A model generated the notes under the pieces. It was given only the letters and a program-made list of their open reading frames with translations. It was not told the DNA's origin and did no database searches. The translations under genes and the position numbers were made by a program. From contig CAVNZM010000003.1 in assembly GCA_963693365.1 (NCBI GenBank), positions 7,750,001-7,814,000 on the forward strand: a stretch of DNA of 64,000 nucleotides, written 5' to 3'. Shown in pieces: positions 1 to 26,727 of this stretch. Origin of the DNA: Amoebidium appalachense. Its lineage: Eukaryota; Ichthyosporea. Positions within the stretch are counted from its first letter, which is position 1, and every line of letters begins with the position of its first letter.

Positions 1-288
1 GGTGCTTATCTCTTAAGAGGTATGACTCACACGCTAATATAATAGGTACTAGGGCGGGATTGTTTCTGTTTTAATTAACTTTCTCTGGCAGATAAGCACA
101 AAAGCAAATGCACGCTGTCTTGTGATAACCCACAAGCACACCCATGCATTGAAGTGCGTACCATACATTACACATGGACGTGCATATGCCCACACACGCA
201 TGCACGGACACACGCACACACCCACGCACACAATGTGTGCAACGCACGGCACGCACACACACACACGCACACACACCCACAAGTACGT

Positions 289-379
<91 letters not shown>

Positions 380-393
380 ACACACATACACAT

Positions 394-451
<58 letters not shown>

Positions 452-492
452 TTGTTTTCCCCACACATACACACACACATACAGACACACAC

Positions 493-10253
<9,761 letters not shown>

Positions 10254-10373
10254 TCTTGCTAACTTAGAAAACCTGGTTAGAAACACTGTATGCTTTACTA
10301 TTACTAATGATTCCCCACGCCCTTCCACATTGCTTGTGCTATGATGATATGGAGGCACTGTAGATATGGCCAT

Positions 10374-14385
<4,012 letters not shown>

Positions 14386-14391
14386 TTTATT
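14386..14391 (-). terminator. poly(A) signal AATAAA
   Basis: TTTATT on the plus strand reads AATAAA on the minus strand, 190 nt downstream of the mucin stop codon at 14581. This is the nearest canonical hexamer. Confidence 0.45.
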
Positions 14392-14580
14392 GACCGGTGG
14401 CAAGGTGAGCCAGTCATCCTTGTCCGTTAAAATTATAAAATATATCGTGCAGTGACTGCAACAATTCAAACACAACTATACAACTACATATTATTTCTAC
14501 TAAATTACAACTCGTAGCCTGAGGCATATGTAGCCCCTACTAACTTAGTAAGCTATACTATTTATCTTTAAAACTACAGT

Positions 14581-17500
14581 CTAGTTAAAGGACACAGGGA
14601 TATAGTAACCCCATCGTGCACTCTCATACCGATGCTTGCACCAAGGCCTCTCACCCATGCATTCCCCGCATCCCATACCCGATTGGTTGTCGTAAAACGT
14701 AAAATGTGCCACAATAACCAGATTTGTGCATTGCAGTCTGCTGACGTCCAATACAAACATGTCTCTAAGCACCATAACCGCACGGTGTTTTGCACCCACA
14801 CACGTGCTGTTGTTGTCGTTGCAAGCAGTGTGGAATATCTGGTGGACGGGATAACCATATTCGGAATCACCCGGGATATCTGATTGGTTGCAGGCCACAG
14901 CCACATGGCTTGCTTTCATTGGCTTGTTGATGGAGGTGGTGTCGATGGTTATGTTGAGCAACCGACTGGCTTGTGATTGGTACTTGGTCACGTGCACGGA
15001 ACCTGATTGGTGGAATCGGTTATACAGCGCACAGTACTCGGTGCTGTTGGATAACACAGACGGTGCTGTGGTGGCGGTGGACGAGGGGCTGTCGGTGTGG
15101 GTGTTGGTGGGAGAATCGGCCTGTGTGGGTGTTGGTGTGGCCGTGGGGGTGATGCTTGAAAACTTATTATCGACGGAAGTGATGATGGGAGCAATAGATG
15201 TAGGGAAGGTGGGGTCGGCGGTGAGAGATGGTGATTGGCTGTCGGTGTTGGCGGTGTTGACGGCTGAAGAGGTGTCGGGCTTAACGTTGTTCGTGTTGGA
15301 GGGGAGGTTGGTAGGGGTGGGGGCGTCACTGGGGAACCGATCGTCAATGGAAGTGATGGTGAGGAGGTCGGTGGTGGAAGGCGATTGGGTGTTGGTGTTG
15401 GCAGAGGAACCATCTGACGGATTTGATTGGGCAGGAGGGGTGTTTGTAGCCGCACTTGATTGGGTAGGGGTGATAACGGCTGCAGATGATTGGCCAGCAG
15501 CAGAAGACGATGATTGGGCCGACGCAGACTGTGTTGGGATCCCATTGGTTGTGCTGGGGATAGAGGAACCCTCGGCGGAATCTGATTGGGTGGGAACTAC
15601 GACGCCCGTAGATGATTGGTGAGCAGGAGAAGACGGTGATTGGGTGGATGTGGCCGGTGTGGTGCTTGACGGTGAAACACCGGCCGACTGAGTTGGGATG
15701 TTGGCGGGTGTTGTGGTGGTGGCCAGGGTGGGAATAGCGGTAGAGGGGGTGGGATAGACTGTCACTGTAACCGTGAGTGTGGTGTCTGTGTTGGTGGGTG
15801 TGGGGTCGAGAGGTTGCGGGCGTGTGGTTGTGGTGGGGGGGTTCGTGGTGGTTGTGGGTGGGGTGAATGGTTGTGTTGTGGGTGCTGCAGGAATATTGGT
15901 GGGTGTGGTGGTGGTTGCAGATGGGTTGGGTGAGGGTGTTGGTGTGATGGTGATTGTGATGGTGGTGGTAACTGGTCCGGTGTGTGTGGTGGTTGGTTCT
16001 TGAGGTGCTACTGGCTTGGCGGTGGCGGTGGTGGTTGTGACGGGAGAAACTGGGGTGTATGTGGTGGATGAGGGGTGTGTTGTGGTGGGGTTTGAAGATG
16101 TTGTGGTGGTGGTAGGGTCCAGGGGTGCTGTTTTGGTGGGAGTTGCAGTCGTGGTAGGTGTGGTGGTGGCAGCGGTACCGGTGGATGTGGTGGTGGTGTT
16201 AACCGTAACGGTGATGGTCACGGGAATGGACGTGGTGGTGGTGGTGGTGGTGATTGGGTCCGGTGGAACTGTTTTTGTTGCAGTGGTGGTGGTGGTGGTT
16301 TGCTTGGTGGTTCCGGGTACAGTGGTGCTGGTGGTGGCGGTGGGGGTGAGGCTTGCAGTGGTGGTGGTTAGCACAGTGCTGGTAGTTGCTGCTGTCGTGG
16401 TGGTAGTGGTGGTGATTGTGTCGGAAGGAACAGTCCTTGTTGTTGTTGTTGTTGTTGTGGTGGTGGTGGTGGTGGTGGTGGTGGTGGTGGTGGTGGTTTT
16501 TGTAGAGGCGGCGGTGGTTGTGGTGGCAGGCTTGGTGGTGGTGGTGGTGGTGGTGGTGTGCTTGGTGGTGGTGGTGGTGGTGATTGGGTCGGGAGGAACA
16601 GTCCTTGTTGTGTTAGTGGTGGTAGTTGGCTTGGTGGTGGTGGTGGTGGTGGTGGTGGTAGGCTTGGTGGTGGTGGTGGTTGCTTTTGTAGTGGTGGCGG
16701 TGGTAGTGGTGACAGCAGGGTTGGTGGTGGTGGTGATTGGGTCGGGAGGAACCGTCCTTGTTGTTGTGGTGGTTGGCTTGGTGGTGGTGGTGGTAGTGGT
16801 AGGCTTGATGGTAGTGGTGGTCATGGTGGTGGTGGTGATGATAGTGGTGGTGGTGGTGGTGGTGGTGGTAGGCTTGGTGGTGGTGGTGGTGGTGGTGGTG
16901 GTGGTGGTAGGCTTGGTGGTGGTGGTGGTGGTGGTGGTGGTGGTGGTGCACGTGGTAGGCTTGGCGGTGGTGGTGATTGGGTCGGGAGGAACCGTGGTGG
17001 TGGTGGTGGTGGTGGTGGTTGGCTTGGTATTGGTGGTGGTGGTGGTGGTGGTGGTGGTGGTGGTGGTGGTGGTGGTGGTGGGGGCTGTGGTGGTGGTTGT
17101 GGTGGTGGTAGGCTTTGTGGTGGTGATGGTGGTGGTGGTGGTACGCTTAGTGGTGGTGGTGGTGATTGGGTCGGGAGGAACCGTCCTTGTAGTAGTGGTG
17201 GTGGTGGTGGTAGCCGTTGGAGAAGTGGTAGTGGAGGTTGCCGTTAAGGTTACGCTAGTGGTGGAAGGGATGGTAGCGGTGGTGGTGTTGGTGGCCATCG
17301 GGTCTTGAGAAACCTCTGTTTTCGTTGTGGTGATGGTGGTGGTGGTGGCGGTTGGGTCCGGAGGCACCGTTCTAGTTGTGGTGGTGGTGGTTGGTTTCGT
17401 GGTGGTGGTGTGCTTGGTCGTGGTGGAAGTGGTGGTGGTGGTTGGTTTAGTGGCGGTGGTGTGTTTAGTTGTGGTGGTCGTTGTCGGCTTAGTCGTGGTG

Positions 17501-18432
17501 ACCGTAGGGTGCTTGGTGGTGGTGGTGTGCTTGGTGGTGGTGGTGGTGGTGATTGGGTCTGGAGGCACCGTTTTTGTGGTCGTGGATGTGTGAGGTTTGG
17601 TGGTGGTGGTGGTTGGTTTCGTAGTGGTGGTGGGCTTAGTGGTGGTGGTGGTTTTGGTGGTGGTGTGTTTAGTCGTGGTCGTGTGCTTAGTGGTGGTTGT
17701 GTGCTTAATGGTGGTGGTGGTTTTGGTGGTGGTGGTGGTAGGCTTAGGCTTGGTGGTGGTGGTGGTGGGCTTAGGCCGCGTGGTGGTGGTGGCAGGCTTA
17801 GGCTTGGTGGTGGTGGTCTTTGTGGTGGTCGGGTCCGGAGGGGGTGTTCTTGTTGTCGTGGTGGTGGTGGTTGACTTTGTTGTTGTGGGTATCATGGTGG
17901 CGGTGGTGGGTTTAGGCAGAGGCTTTCCCATACACATGTTATCATAAAGATCTTTGCACATGCAATGAGAACACACACAATGGTCGGGTTTTATTCCATT
18001 CTTCGGCCGACACTCCGCCTCGCATTGCGCGTCGCTTGTTGACGTAGAGCCTTTGTTTGCAATCCACTCTCTGCACGAATCGAAATCCCACCCATGCTTT
18101 CCGTTGCCAAACCGATCATACCACTCGTTCTCACAGCGGTTGTTTGTGTCCCTGGCTGGGTCCATTCCTGCTGGGGTTTTGCACTTGCAGTAGCTGGGGG
18201 GGCATTCGTAGAGCAGACCACCGCCGGGCTGTGGCACAAAACGTGTTAGTGCTGACCGTGGTTGTGCATATCTCCTATAGGATTTAGAGCAATTAAGGTG
18301 TATTCATCAAAAGAGTGATTTCATTCGAGAACTCAACCTCTTCTGTACTTCATGCACACTTCATATTCTACTATTCACCCCCTTCTTGCCCGCCGCCACT
18401 CCCTCGACCCCCCCCCCCCACCCCCCCCCCCC

Positions 18433-18467
<35 letters not shown>

Positions 18468-20010
18468 GAAAACACTCCAGCCAAACCCACCTCGTTGCAC
18501 ATGGCCTGGCACCTATCATCGTTCCAGTTTGGGCTGCGGCCAGTGCTCTCATACTGATTGCACAGACACCGCAGCGGATTGGGCGCTTGCACCGCCACAC
18601 AGCTTTTGCACCAATCACTGTAGGGCGGTGTGGACAGAAACTGAGCCATGGCTGCCGGGTCAAACATCTGGTCCAGGTTGCTCTCACACGTCATCTTGTA
18701 CTGCCCTGCCCCGTCACACTTAAAGTACGTCAGGTAGCCGGGCTTGTTTGGCGGGACAGTGATGCTGTGTGGTGCCGGTTTGCGTGTTGGGTCGGAAGTG
18801 GGTGTTGGTGTTGCTGTAACCGTTACGACGACAAAATTTCCAGTGGGCTTCTTGGTGGTTGTGGCGACGCGTGTGGTGGAGGGTTTTGTCGTGGTTGTAT
18901 TGTTTGAAGTCGGTTTCAAAGGTGAAGTGGTGTGTGTGCGGGTGGTGGTGGTTGTTTGCACACGTGTGGCTGTGGTTTGTTTTTCGCTGGACGTGCTTGT
19001 CACCGTGGGCTCGTGCACAATGCTGTGCGTCGCCGTTGGCTTGTGTATGATTGTTGTCTTGGTGGTTGTTGAAGGTGCATGTGTAGTTTTTATTTTCGTG
19101 TGTGTGGTCTGCGCTGTTAACATTGTGTGATAACTGGAAGTACTAGGCACCTTTGTAGCGCTCGAGTGCACACGTGTTGTGGTTAAAAATGATGTCGTGG
19201 GTTCGTTCACAACGTTGTGTGTTGTCGTTGACTTGTGTGAGCTCGTTGACGGTGTCTCTGTTGTTGAAGGCACATGAGGTGCCGTTGTTCTTGTCTTCGT
19301 GTGTGTGGTCTGCTGCGCCGAACTCGTAGCAGGTACCTTGGTAGACTCTGAGCCGGAGTGTGTTGGTTTCTCCACGGTGGTTGGACGCACGAGTGAACTT
19401 GTTGTGACGACAGATAATTTTGTCGTTGTCTCTGGTTTAGGTGTTGGTTTGATGGAAGTGAGGATGGCCGGCAGTGTGGTTTTTGCTACAATTACTGTTA
19501 CAGGAGTGAGTTGGATGGTGGGAAGGACAGGGCGGGAAACAGGTGCGAGGCCTATGTCTTTGTCTGATGCCTGAGCTGTGATTGGCGCGGCACTACCTCC
19601 TGTAAAATTCATTATGGTGTTAGTGGCCATAGGGTATAACAGCTGGTACTTCGTATGTACTGAGTCCTTATGTAAAAAAGACACTGTGCACGTTTGATTA
19701 TGTAAACGTGTTCTGTCCTGTGTTTTTGCATACGAAATTTGCAGCGCATGCACACGCGACTACATATGTTACAGCACTATAATTATGCACCATGCCCAGT
19801 AAATAATATGCGAACATTCTGAATAAATGCCGAGCCAAGGTGTGAGCTCTCCATGTGTGCCTTTGCCGTTTTTAATTTTCTTGAGTGTGCGCTGCACGCC
19901 CTGCATGTATTACTCAGTTGCGATAAGCCAGACATCACATGCTGCAAATGCAACTTACCTGGCAGGGAGAGGAGCGCAGCTGAAATGGTCGAAAATACTC
20001 TTAGAGACAT
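14581..20010 (-). CDS. secreted Thr-rich mucin-like protein with Cys-rich modules
   Basis: Three exons, 20010-19959, 19599-18491 and 18228-14581, join in phase (GTAAGT and GTGGGT donors) to give about 1602 residues. Exon 1 encodes a signal peptide (MSLRVFSTISAALLSLPG), so the product is probably secreted or wall-bound. Exon 2 is Thr/Ser-rich with an imperfect repeat of about 65-70 residues. A Cys-rich region spans the exon 2/3 junction (CKSC, CLCNQY, DDRCQAMCNE, then CKCKT, DSCREW, CEAEC, CVCSHCMC). It is followed by about 800 residues of poly-Thr punctuated by at least eight TVPPDPITTT motifs, then a Ser/Gln-rich stretch. The last 150 residues form a non-repetitive Cys-rich domain with N-glycosylation sequons (for example NNST, NITI, DNQS). 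No transmembrane segment or GPI signal is seen. The domains are not assigned to a known family. Confidence 0.85.
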
Positions 20011-20150
20011 GTTGGCGCTAGTTATAGCCAGCGGTTGAGAGAGAGATTTCGCAAATGAGATGCGATTCAGGGGATCTGCACCAGGTTGTTTTAGGCTCTG
20101 TGGCGAGTGTGTTTTTGATCGATTGTGGTCAGACTTGCACTCGGCTGCCT

Positions 20151-20245
20151 TTTTATATACTTCTCTCAGGGGTGCGGCGAGCTCTGATTGGTTCGGCGTG
20201 ATATCATTCCTGTTCACACTGAATATAAATGACGTTTCTGATTGG
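20151..20245 (-). promoter_or_regulatory. mucin gene promoter, TATA plus two CCAAT boxes
   Basis: On the minus strand GTATATAAAA (20160-20151) lies 141 bp upstream of the mucin ATG. Two CCAATCAG boxes (20191-20184 and 20245-20238) lie about 25 and 80 bp further upstream. This is a classic CCAAT-TATA arrangement. Confidence 0.5.
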
Positions 20246-20547
20246 ATATGTTTGAAGATTGAAAGACCCAATCGGATTTCGCCTTGCACTTGCTCTGCAC
20301 CGGCTCACTGCCAGGTCGTCCGGCTGGCCGTACATAACGCCAACATTGATGAGGTCCATCCCCTTTATTAATCCTGCCACACGAGCTAATTAGTGCTTGA
20401 CTTACTATAAGGGCTACCGGGCTTTGTGTTGCATGCAGATATAATGATCATCAGGGATTATGATCACATTGAATGACGTCACGGCTGGCGCTTGTGCAGC
20501 CGCTGGCAGGCTCAGCTAGGCCCTCTTGGGTGTGGAAGAGTTACCGC

Positions 20548-20964
20548 TTATGCATATACTGTTGTAGGCCCCTGCAGGTCTGCTGAAGACTCGTATGTGA
20601 ATATAAACTGAAACAGACCGTAAACTTTGCGTAAAGCCCCTTTTGCAGCTAAAAATCGCTGACAATTCGTGTCCAGCCACCCGCCCATCATGGATCTATC
20701 GAATCTTCTTTGGCATGCACGTTGTTTTAAGGCGAACAATTTGATTAGCCAGAAGAATCGCCAATCGTACCAACTACAAGAAACACCAATCATATTGTTG
20801 TATCGCACATTCCTGCGGGCTCCGTAGAACCGGCGCACATTGCCCAGGATAGCCCTGGCCGCGGGGACCAGGCAAGTCCGCCGCTTCGGAGTCTTGACTG
20901 AAAGCGCAAAGAAAGACTGGTATCTGGTTTTCCAGGTTTGGCAGTGTGCAAGGGTGCGGGCCAT
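20548..20964 (-). CDS. hypothetical 138-residue ORF
   Basis: Uninterrupted ATG-to-stop frame with balanced composition, rich in Arg and aromatic residues (RRFYGARRNVRYNN, WYDWRFFWLIKLF). It contains no microsatellite, which is unusual for frames here. No family is recognised and no splice or promoter evidence was found. It could be a lineage-specific gene, a transposon remnant or chance. Confidence 0.25.
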   Translation of the reverse strand: MARTLAHCQTWKTRYQSFFALSVKTPKRRTCLVPAARAILGNVRRFYGARRNVRYNNMIGVSCSWYDWRFFWLIKLFALKQRACQRRFDRSMMGGWLDTNCQRFLAAKGALRKVYGLFQFIFTYESSADLQGPTTVYA

Positions 20965-21673
20965 ATGTTTTCTACCTAGTTAGCCCCTGCATACAGTGAA
21001 GTATCAAAAAGAGCTGACGCCCCAAACAATGTTTATGTAATAATGTTCAGAACAAAACGGGTATTGCAAATTTATTACAAAGAGTATTTTCCTCACAGCA
21101 CGACCACGCTACCCTGAGACCTTTATTCAAGGTGACTAATGTTACCCCAATATGATGAGCAATAATAAGCATGAGTAATAACAGACAGATGGTAGCAGTA
21201 CTATTTTGTATGGTAGCCCGGGGCACTTTGACCCAACCTTAATTTGCACGCGGACGTACCAAGGCGGTACATCGGTTCTAGATGCTTCGCTGATGATAGG
21301 CTGACATGTGTGTCTATGCGTGTACGTGTGCACTGTGCATCTGTCTCATATGATACCGTCTACAGATTAGATAGAAAACAACGTCCACGTAAGTTCATAA
21401 GTCCATCAAAAGCTCTCATCAAATTATCAACATTCCAAGTTGTTACATACTGCTGACCGTAAAAAAACGTCGAGCTATCTATTTAAAAAACTTTTCTGAT
21501 GATCAGAGAATCCGGGGAGAACCATGTGCCTGCGATGATATTGATCATCATATTACTCCGAGAAAAGCTAGTGGTCCGAGAGGCTTTTCCGAACAACATA
21601 AAAATACAAGCATGGGCAGATATAAACCCGAACCATACACCCCCTTCGCCCCCCCTCCCCCCCCCCCCTCTCC

Positions 21674-21704
<31 letters not shown>

Positions 21705-21839
21705 ACGCACACTCCATCTTACTCCCTTATATCCCGGACCCACCCCTTTTCCCTCGACTTATCACCTCCCCTCTCTCTCCCCGTCTCCCCTCTCTCTCCC
21801 CGTCTCCCCTCTCTCTCCCCGTCTCCCCTCTCTCTCCCC

Positions 21840-22469
21840 GTCTCCCCTGGGCACAAATACAAATAAACCCTGCAATAGTGTGTGTGTGACTTTGGACTGC
21901 CACTTACTTATTAAACATGTACACAATCACAAGATAATCACGCAATATAACAAATGGAAAAAGATACCACACGACACTAGACCCGATGAAAGCATACACC
22001 TTGAAAAACTAAGCCTTATGTCTCGTTTTATATATACTGACCGCCTCAACCATATTGCCAAATATGGCACTCGCAAGTGTATAACACCTAAATACATATT
22101 ACCTTCCTGTAGAACTGGTCTTTCTCTAGCTGATGGTATTATTGATCAATTACCACGCTTTTACTGTACACGTGCTATACAGTGGAGATCTAATAAGTAT
22201 AAGGTGGCATCATTTGCATGCCCAAACAACACACACACACACCAGTTCAACCGGTCATGTATCGCCAAATGTAGTTTGATAGACCACATAATACCGCAAC
22301 ACACACACGTCACATTCACAACAGACACCCAGAAAGATAGCCTACCTGTAAATTACAACATCCTTGATTTTATACTAAACACGCGTAACTACGACCTGTT
22401 TATTAGATGTATTGATTGGCTTGAGAAACACATCACTATTAAATTATAGCGCACGCGCACACACACACA

Positions 22470-22548
<79 letters not shown>

Positions 22549-22580
22549 CCAGCTGATACCGAGTGTCCCGAGGGGAGCCC

Positions 22581-22618
<38 letters not shown>

Positions 22619-22812
22619 GGGGAACCCCAGCTAATTGATTTCTCCTTGTAGTCTTTATGGTGTCTCGTAGAGAAAGTAAACCCTGATATATAGTCACCAC
22701 CCGACATCTATGTACATGATCATGATATACCGCTGAGGGGATATTCCGAGCAAAACCCCCCCCAATACCTGAGACTGGTTCTCTTTGCCTCGAGTAAACA
22801 GCGTAAACCCCT
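21840..22812 (+). mobile_element. 5'-truncated LINE copy
   Basis: About 970 bp nearly identical (roughly nine substitutions seen by eye) to 29300-30265 of the full-length LINE. It carries the last 196 or so codons of ORF2 through the stop at 22447-22449, the (CA)n 3' UTR, the CCAGCTGATACCGAGTGTCC segment, the A-tract at 22583-22617 and about 195 bp beyond it. The 5' break falls in a CTCTCTCCCCGTCTCCC repeat with four units. The copy is dead but young. Confidence 0.85.
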
Positions 22813-23368
22813 TATGTATATCAACTTGCACTGTTTCAAACCGAGTTCTCAGGGTTGTAGTGGTGGGTGGTTCCGTAGAATTGAAATGGGTATCGATGGG
22901 CCCTGAGGCGTAAGAAAACTGCTGTACATAAGCCTAGGCCTAGTAATGGCGGTGGGGTCCGACGGTAGATGCACAGTTAGGAGGCGACAGCTGTGGTGGG
23001 AAGATAGGGAAGAGGGATGGATGCGAGGCAGGAGTGCCACAAATGCATATGGTTTCTGAATGGTTGTATTTGTTACTCAGTTTATTATGATCTTCTTTAC
23101 CATAACCATAGCTGGGAGGGAGCTGGACGATCGGTACTCCAGAAGGGGCGGGGCAAGCCGAGGCGGGCTCGAGGGAGGAGGGGGCAGGGGGTCAAACTGA
23201 GGGTATGTGTACTGCGGTGCACACTGACACGTATGCGCACACTTGCCATTGTGTATTAGGCGGCTGTGCAGTGCATGTGTAGGTGTGTCACAGCCTTGTG
23301 GCAGTACGTATTGTTCACTGTGTGCGGCATTTGAACTGGTGTGTTTGTGTGCGCTTGTGAGTGAGTGA

Positions 23369-23458
<90 letters not shown>

Positions 23459-23519
23459 ATGTGTGTGTGTGTGTGTGTTTGTGTGTGTGTGCGCGCACGC
23501 CCGCGCGCGCGTGCGTGCA

Positions 23520-23566
<47 letters not shown>

Positions 23567-23648
23567 ACATGTGTGTGCGCGCGCGCGCCCGCGCGCGTGC
23601 GTGCGTGCGTGCGTGCGTGAGTGTGTGTGTGTGTGAGTGTGTGTGTGT

Positions 23649-23832
<184 letters not shown>

Positions 23833-24270
23833 ATCAAGGTGTGTGCGTGAGAAGTGCTGTGTGGGATTAGGATGGGTGTGTGTGTCTGTGTGAGCAGTAG
23901 TGGTGCCTGAGAGAGGGGAAGGGGGGGGAGGGGGGTGAGGGGGGGGACAGAGAAAGACGGTGCATGCGTATATCCGTGCGTGGGTGCGTGGGTGCGTATG
24001 TGCGTGCGTGCATTCGTGTGTGTGTGCATGCATGTATATGTGTGTGTGTCCCACACAGGTTCACGACGGTCACACCAATAAAAAAGGGCCAAAACAAATA
24101 CAGACACGCACACTGGCACACACCAAGCTTTCACACACGCACATACACCGAGGCCACACACCAAGCCACATCAGTACACACACTGAAACACGCACAAACA
24201 GGCAAAGCAAGTGCACAAAACCACCAGTACCATCTCCCTCTGTACGTGCAGACCAAGCCATCCCGAGCAT

Positions 24271-24374
<104 letters not shown>

Positions 24375-24453
24375 ACCAACGCCAACGCCATCACCACCGA
24401 CGCACACCGCCACGACAAGACGAAGAAATAGATAAATAAGGCCAAAAAATAAA

Positions 24454-24485
<32 letters not shown>

Positions 24486-25651
24486 ACCGACTCGTGCATC
24501 GGCACTCAGTTACATGACGCTCCTCCTATTCAACCACGTTTTCCCTCCTCTCCCCCCTCTACCTCCCTCCCGTCCGCATGCCCCGTTTCGGTACGGGCAT
24601 CCCTCCCCCCTCCCCCCCTCACTCAGTTAGGCTTATGCCTTGGGACCCCCTTTCCCCCCCCTCCCCCCCCCCCCCTCCCTTTGCTCCTCTCCCGAACCGT
24701 TCGCACATCCTTTTTGCCGCAGTGTTATTTTTCACCATCACACTGCAACCATTTTGGGAGCATATATTAGCTGGCTGTATGCTTTTAGCTGGGTGTTGTA
24801 GTAGGGATTACTAGTGACAGTGGGGGATGGGGGAAGGGGCAGGGGTGGTGGGGAGAGGGGAGGAAGTGTGGGTGGGGGTGGGGGTGTGGTGGTGGGGGGG
24901 GGGGGGAGGGGGGGTAGGGGGGGAGGGGGGGGGATAGAAAGGTTGTGCGCAAAACCCACTCCCCTATTAAATGGCAAATGATTCTGTTGTACTACACGCA
25001 CGGACTTGGTGCTCGATTAACATAGTTATATACTTGTTAACGTTATTTTTAGGCACTGGGAAGAGCATTATGAAGAGAACAGATAATGCACGTGCCTTTT
25101 GAATTGCCCTTAACATGCCATGAATGCTGCTGCTAGGTTGGAGCACAAATGGCGAGCCCAGGGATCCCTTACGGGAATGTTGAAGTGTCTGTTCTAATAT
25201 CTGACACATCTACACAATGGGGTCTAACTATTGTAAAATTAGAGGCACTAACACCGTGCTGATCATGCACCGTCCAAAACAACACAGTGCGTTCATCCCC
25301 ATGTTCAACTTGTTTACATCATAAGCCACCAACTCTTGACAGGACCCAAGTCACAAGAACGATCCCATTTAGAGGCCCCTAAATGCTCAGACATCCCTAA
25401 CACCACACACATGCGAGTTCATGCATAATTAAATACGTGCTAAGCGCTCCCTCTCCTCACAGAAATCTTCCTATGCCTCCTTATCCACCAGCAAGTTGTT
25501 GAGGGGAGGAACCAATCTCGAGCGAATTTCCTGACTCCTCGCTCACTCACCCTCTCCATCTTGTTTCTATAAGTAAAGTCCGGATCCCCTGGTCATTGGT
25601 AGGCGCACACAAACCCGAGGGGACACAGTGGTGTTAACCCCATAGGCTTAC

Positions 25652-25721
25652 CTGTCCGTAAAAGGTTAATAGTGCCAAGTACACCAACAGTTCCTGTAAA
25701 AGTGCCCAAGATCAGAAGCAT
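25652..25721 (-). CDS. possible orphan signal-peptide exon
   Basis: ATG at 25721 opens a hydrophobic stretch (MLLILGTFTGTVGVLGTINL) ending in LLRTG at a strong GTAAGC donor in phase 1. This is the same length class and phase as the mucin signal-peptide exon. No matching downstream exon was identified before the truncated LINE, and the frame is also open upstream of this ATG, so it may be chance or a gene remnant. Confidence 0.25.
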
Positions 25722-26232
25722 GTCACGCGCGCGCTTGTGCGATGGCGACTGCCATTTGCAGCTCTTTGACTCATGCCCGTCACAGTAGAAACGATGTTGA
25801 GCACATTGATGCCAGGATGATTGCCACATCCCATGTGCATGATGCTATGTGTAGGTTGTCATGAGCTAGGCCGTTGTGGGCGAAAAAGGTGTAGGACCGC
25901 AACTCCGTTGCATATCGAAAAAAACTTTGCTGTTGCGGCCGTGACAACGAAAAAAAAGCAAGTTGACGTACAAGGAAACCGTTCCGGCTCTGCTTGCGTA
26001 ATCATGATAGCAGCTCGGCTCTTTCCCCGATATCGTGGAGATTGCAGAGAGTCGGCACGGCCCTCTTTTTTTCAGAGGGCCGTGGAGTCGGTGAGCTCTG
26101 CGCTGCGCTTTTGAGATTTTTGAATCCACACCTACATGAAATACAAAGTATAATCCATAAAACGAAGCTAAATCTATGCACTCATGATATGTGTATTTCA
26201 AAGTCAAGCACGGCAGACGCCCACACAGGGCC

Positions 26233-26727
26233 ATGTGGTCCATCTTCAAGGCTCTCGGCTTCCGGTGCTCTCGCATCCTTTGTCTGTCCTTCATTGGATA
26301 CGATGTGCTGGAAGTAGCAGTACGGGGCGACTATAACCGTGCGTTCATCCGTGACGCGACAAAGGGGTGTGGAAGCTTCTTCACCCACCTCCCAAGCTAC
26401 GACCCATGCGCGCCGGAAAACATTCAGAAAGCAGACAAAGAACGTAAAGTGTCTGCTAAGAATGCGTGCGCCACACGTTGTCGTGTACGCATCAGCAAGG
26501 CAAAAGAGTTCCTCGCAAAGTTGGAAAACGATGCTACGAGCGTGATAGACACGGACACGAAGGAACCAATGTTTTCTGGTGAGAAACTGCTCGAGCGCAA
26601 ACGCCGATGCGAGATGGAAATCGAGCTCTTCTGCGAACTGTTCGCGCTGGCGGAAGGTCGTGCATACGACCCCGTAAGCGACAAGTGGGAACCAACCCCA
26701 CAGGTGTCGGACCAAACCGATGCCTAA
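26233..26727 (+). CDS. LINE ORF1 protein
   Basis: A 164-residue frame directly upstream of ORF2, overlapping it by 8 nt (26720-26727). It is charged and helix-prone, with a Lys/Arg-rich middle (KADKERKVSAKNACATRCRV) and a heptad-like stretch near the C-terminus (EKLLERKRRCEMEIELFCEL). By position it is the ORF1 nucleic-acid-binding or chaperone protein of a two-ORF LINE. No CCHC knuckle or RRM motif is obvious. The frame is closed by a TGA at 26185-26187; ATG 26233 is the first Met after it. Confidence 0.6.
   Translation: MWSIFKALGFRCSRILCLSFIGYDVLEVAVRGDYNRAFIRDATKGCGSFFTHLPSYDPCAPENIQKADKERKVSAKNACATRCRVRISKAKEFLAKLENDATSVIDTDTKEPMFSGEKLLERKRRCEMEIELFCELFALAEGRAYDPVSDKWEPTPQVSDQTDA

Noticed and set aside
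16016-17308. 430-residue Val/Gly-rich plus-strand ORF
   Set aside because: It is the antisense of the mucin (ACC)n coding repeats; the minus frame has signal peptide, Cys modules and splice sites.
22849-23040. Small minus ORF downstream of the truncated LINE
   Set aside because: Short, no splice or homology evidence, compositionally indistinct from chance.
24967-25209. 80-codon minus ORF
   Set aside because: Starts near a possible acceptor but contains no recognisable domain and no consistent partner exon.
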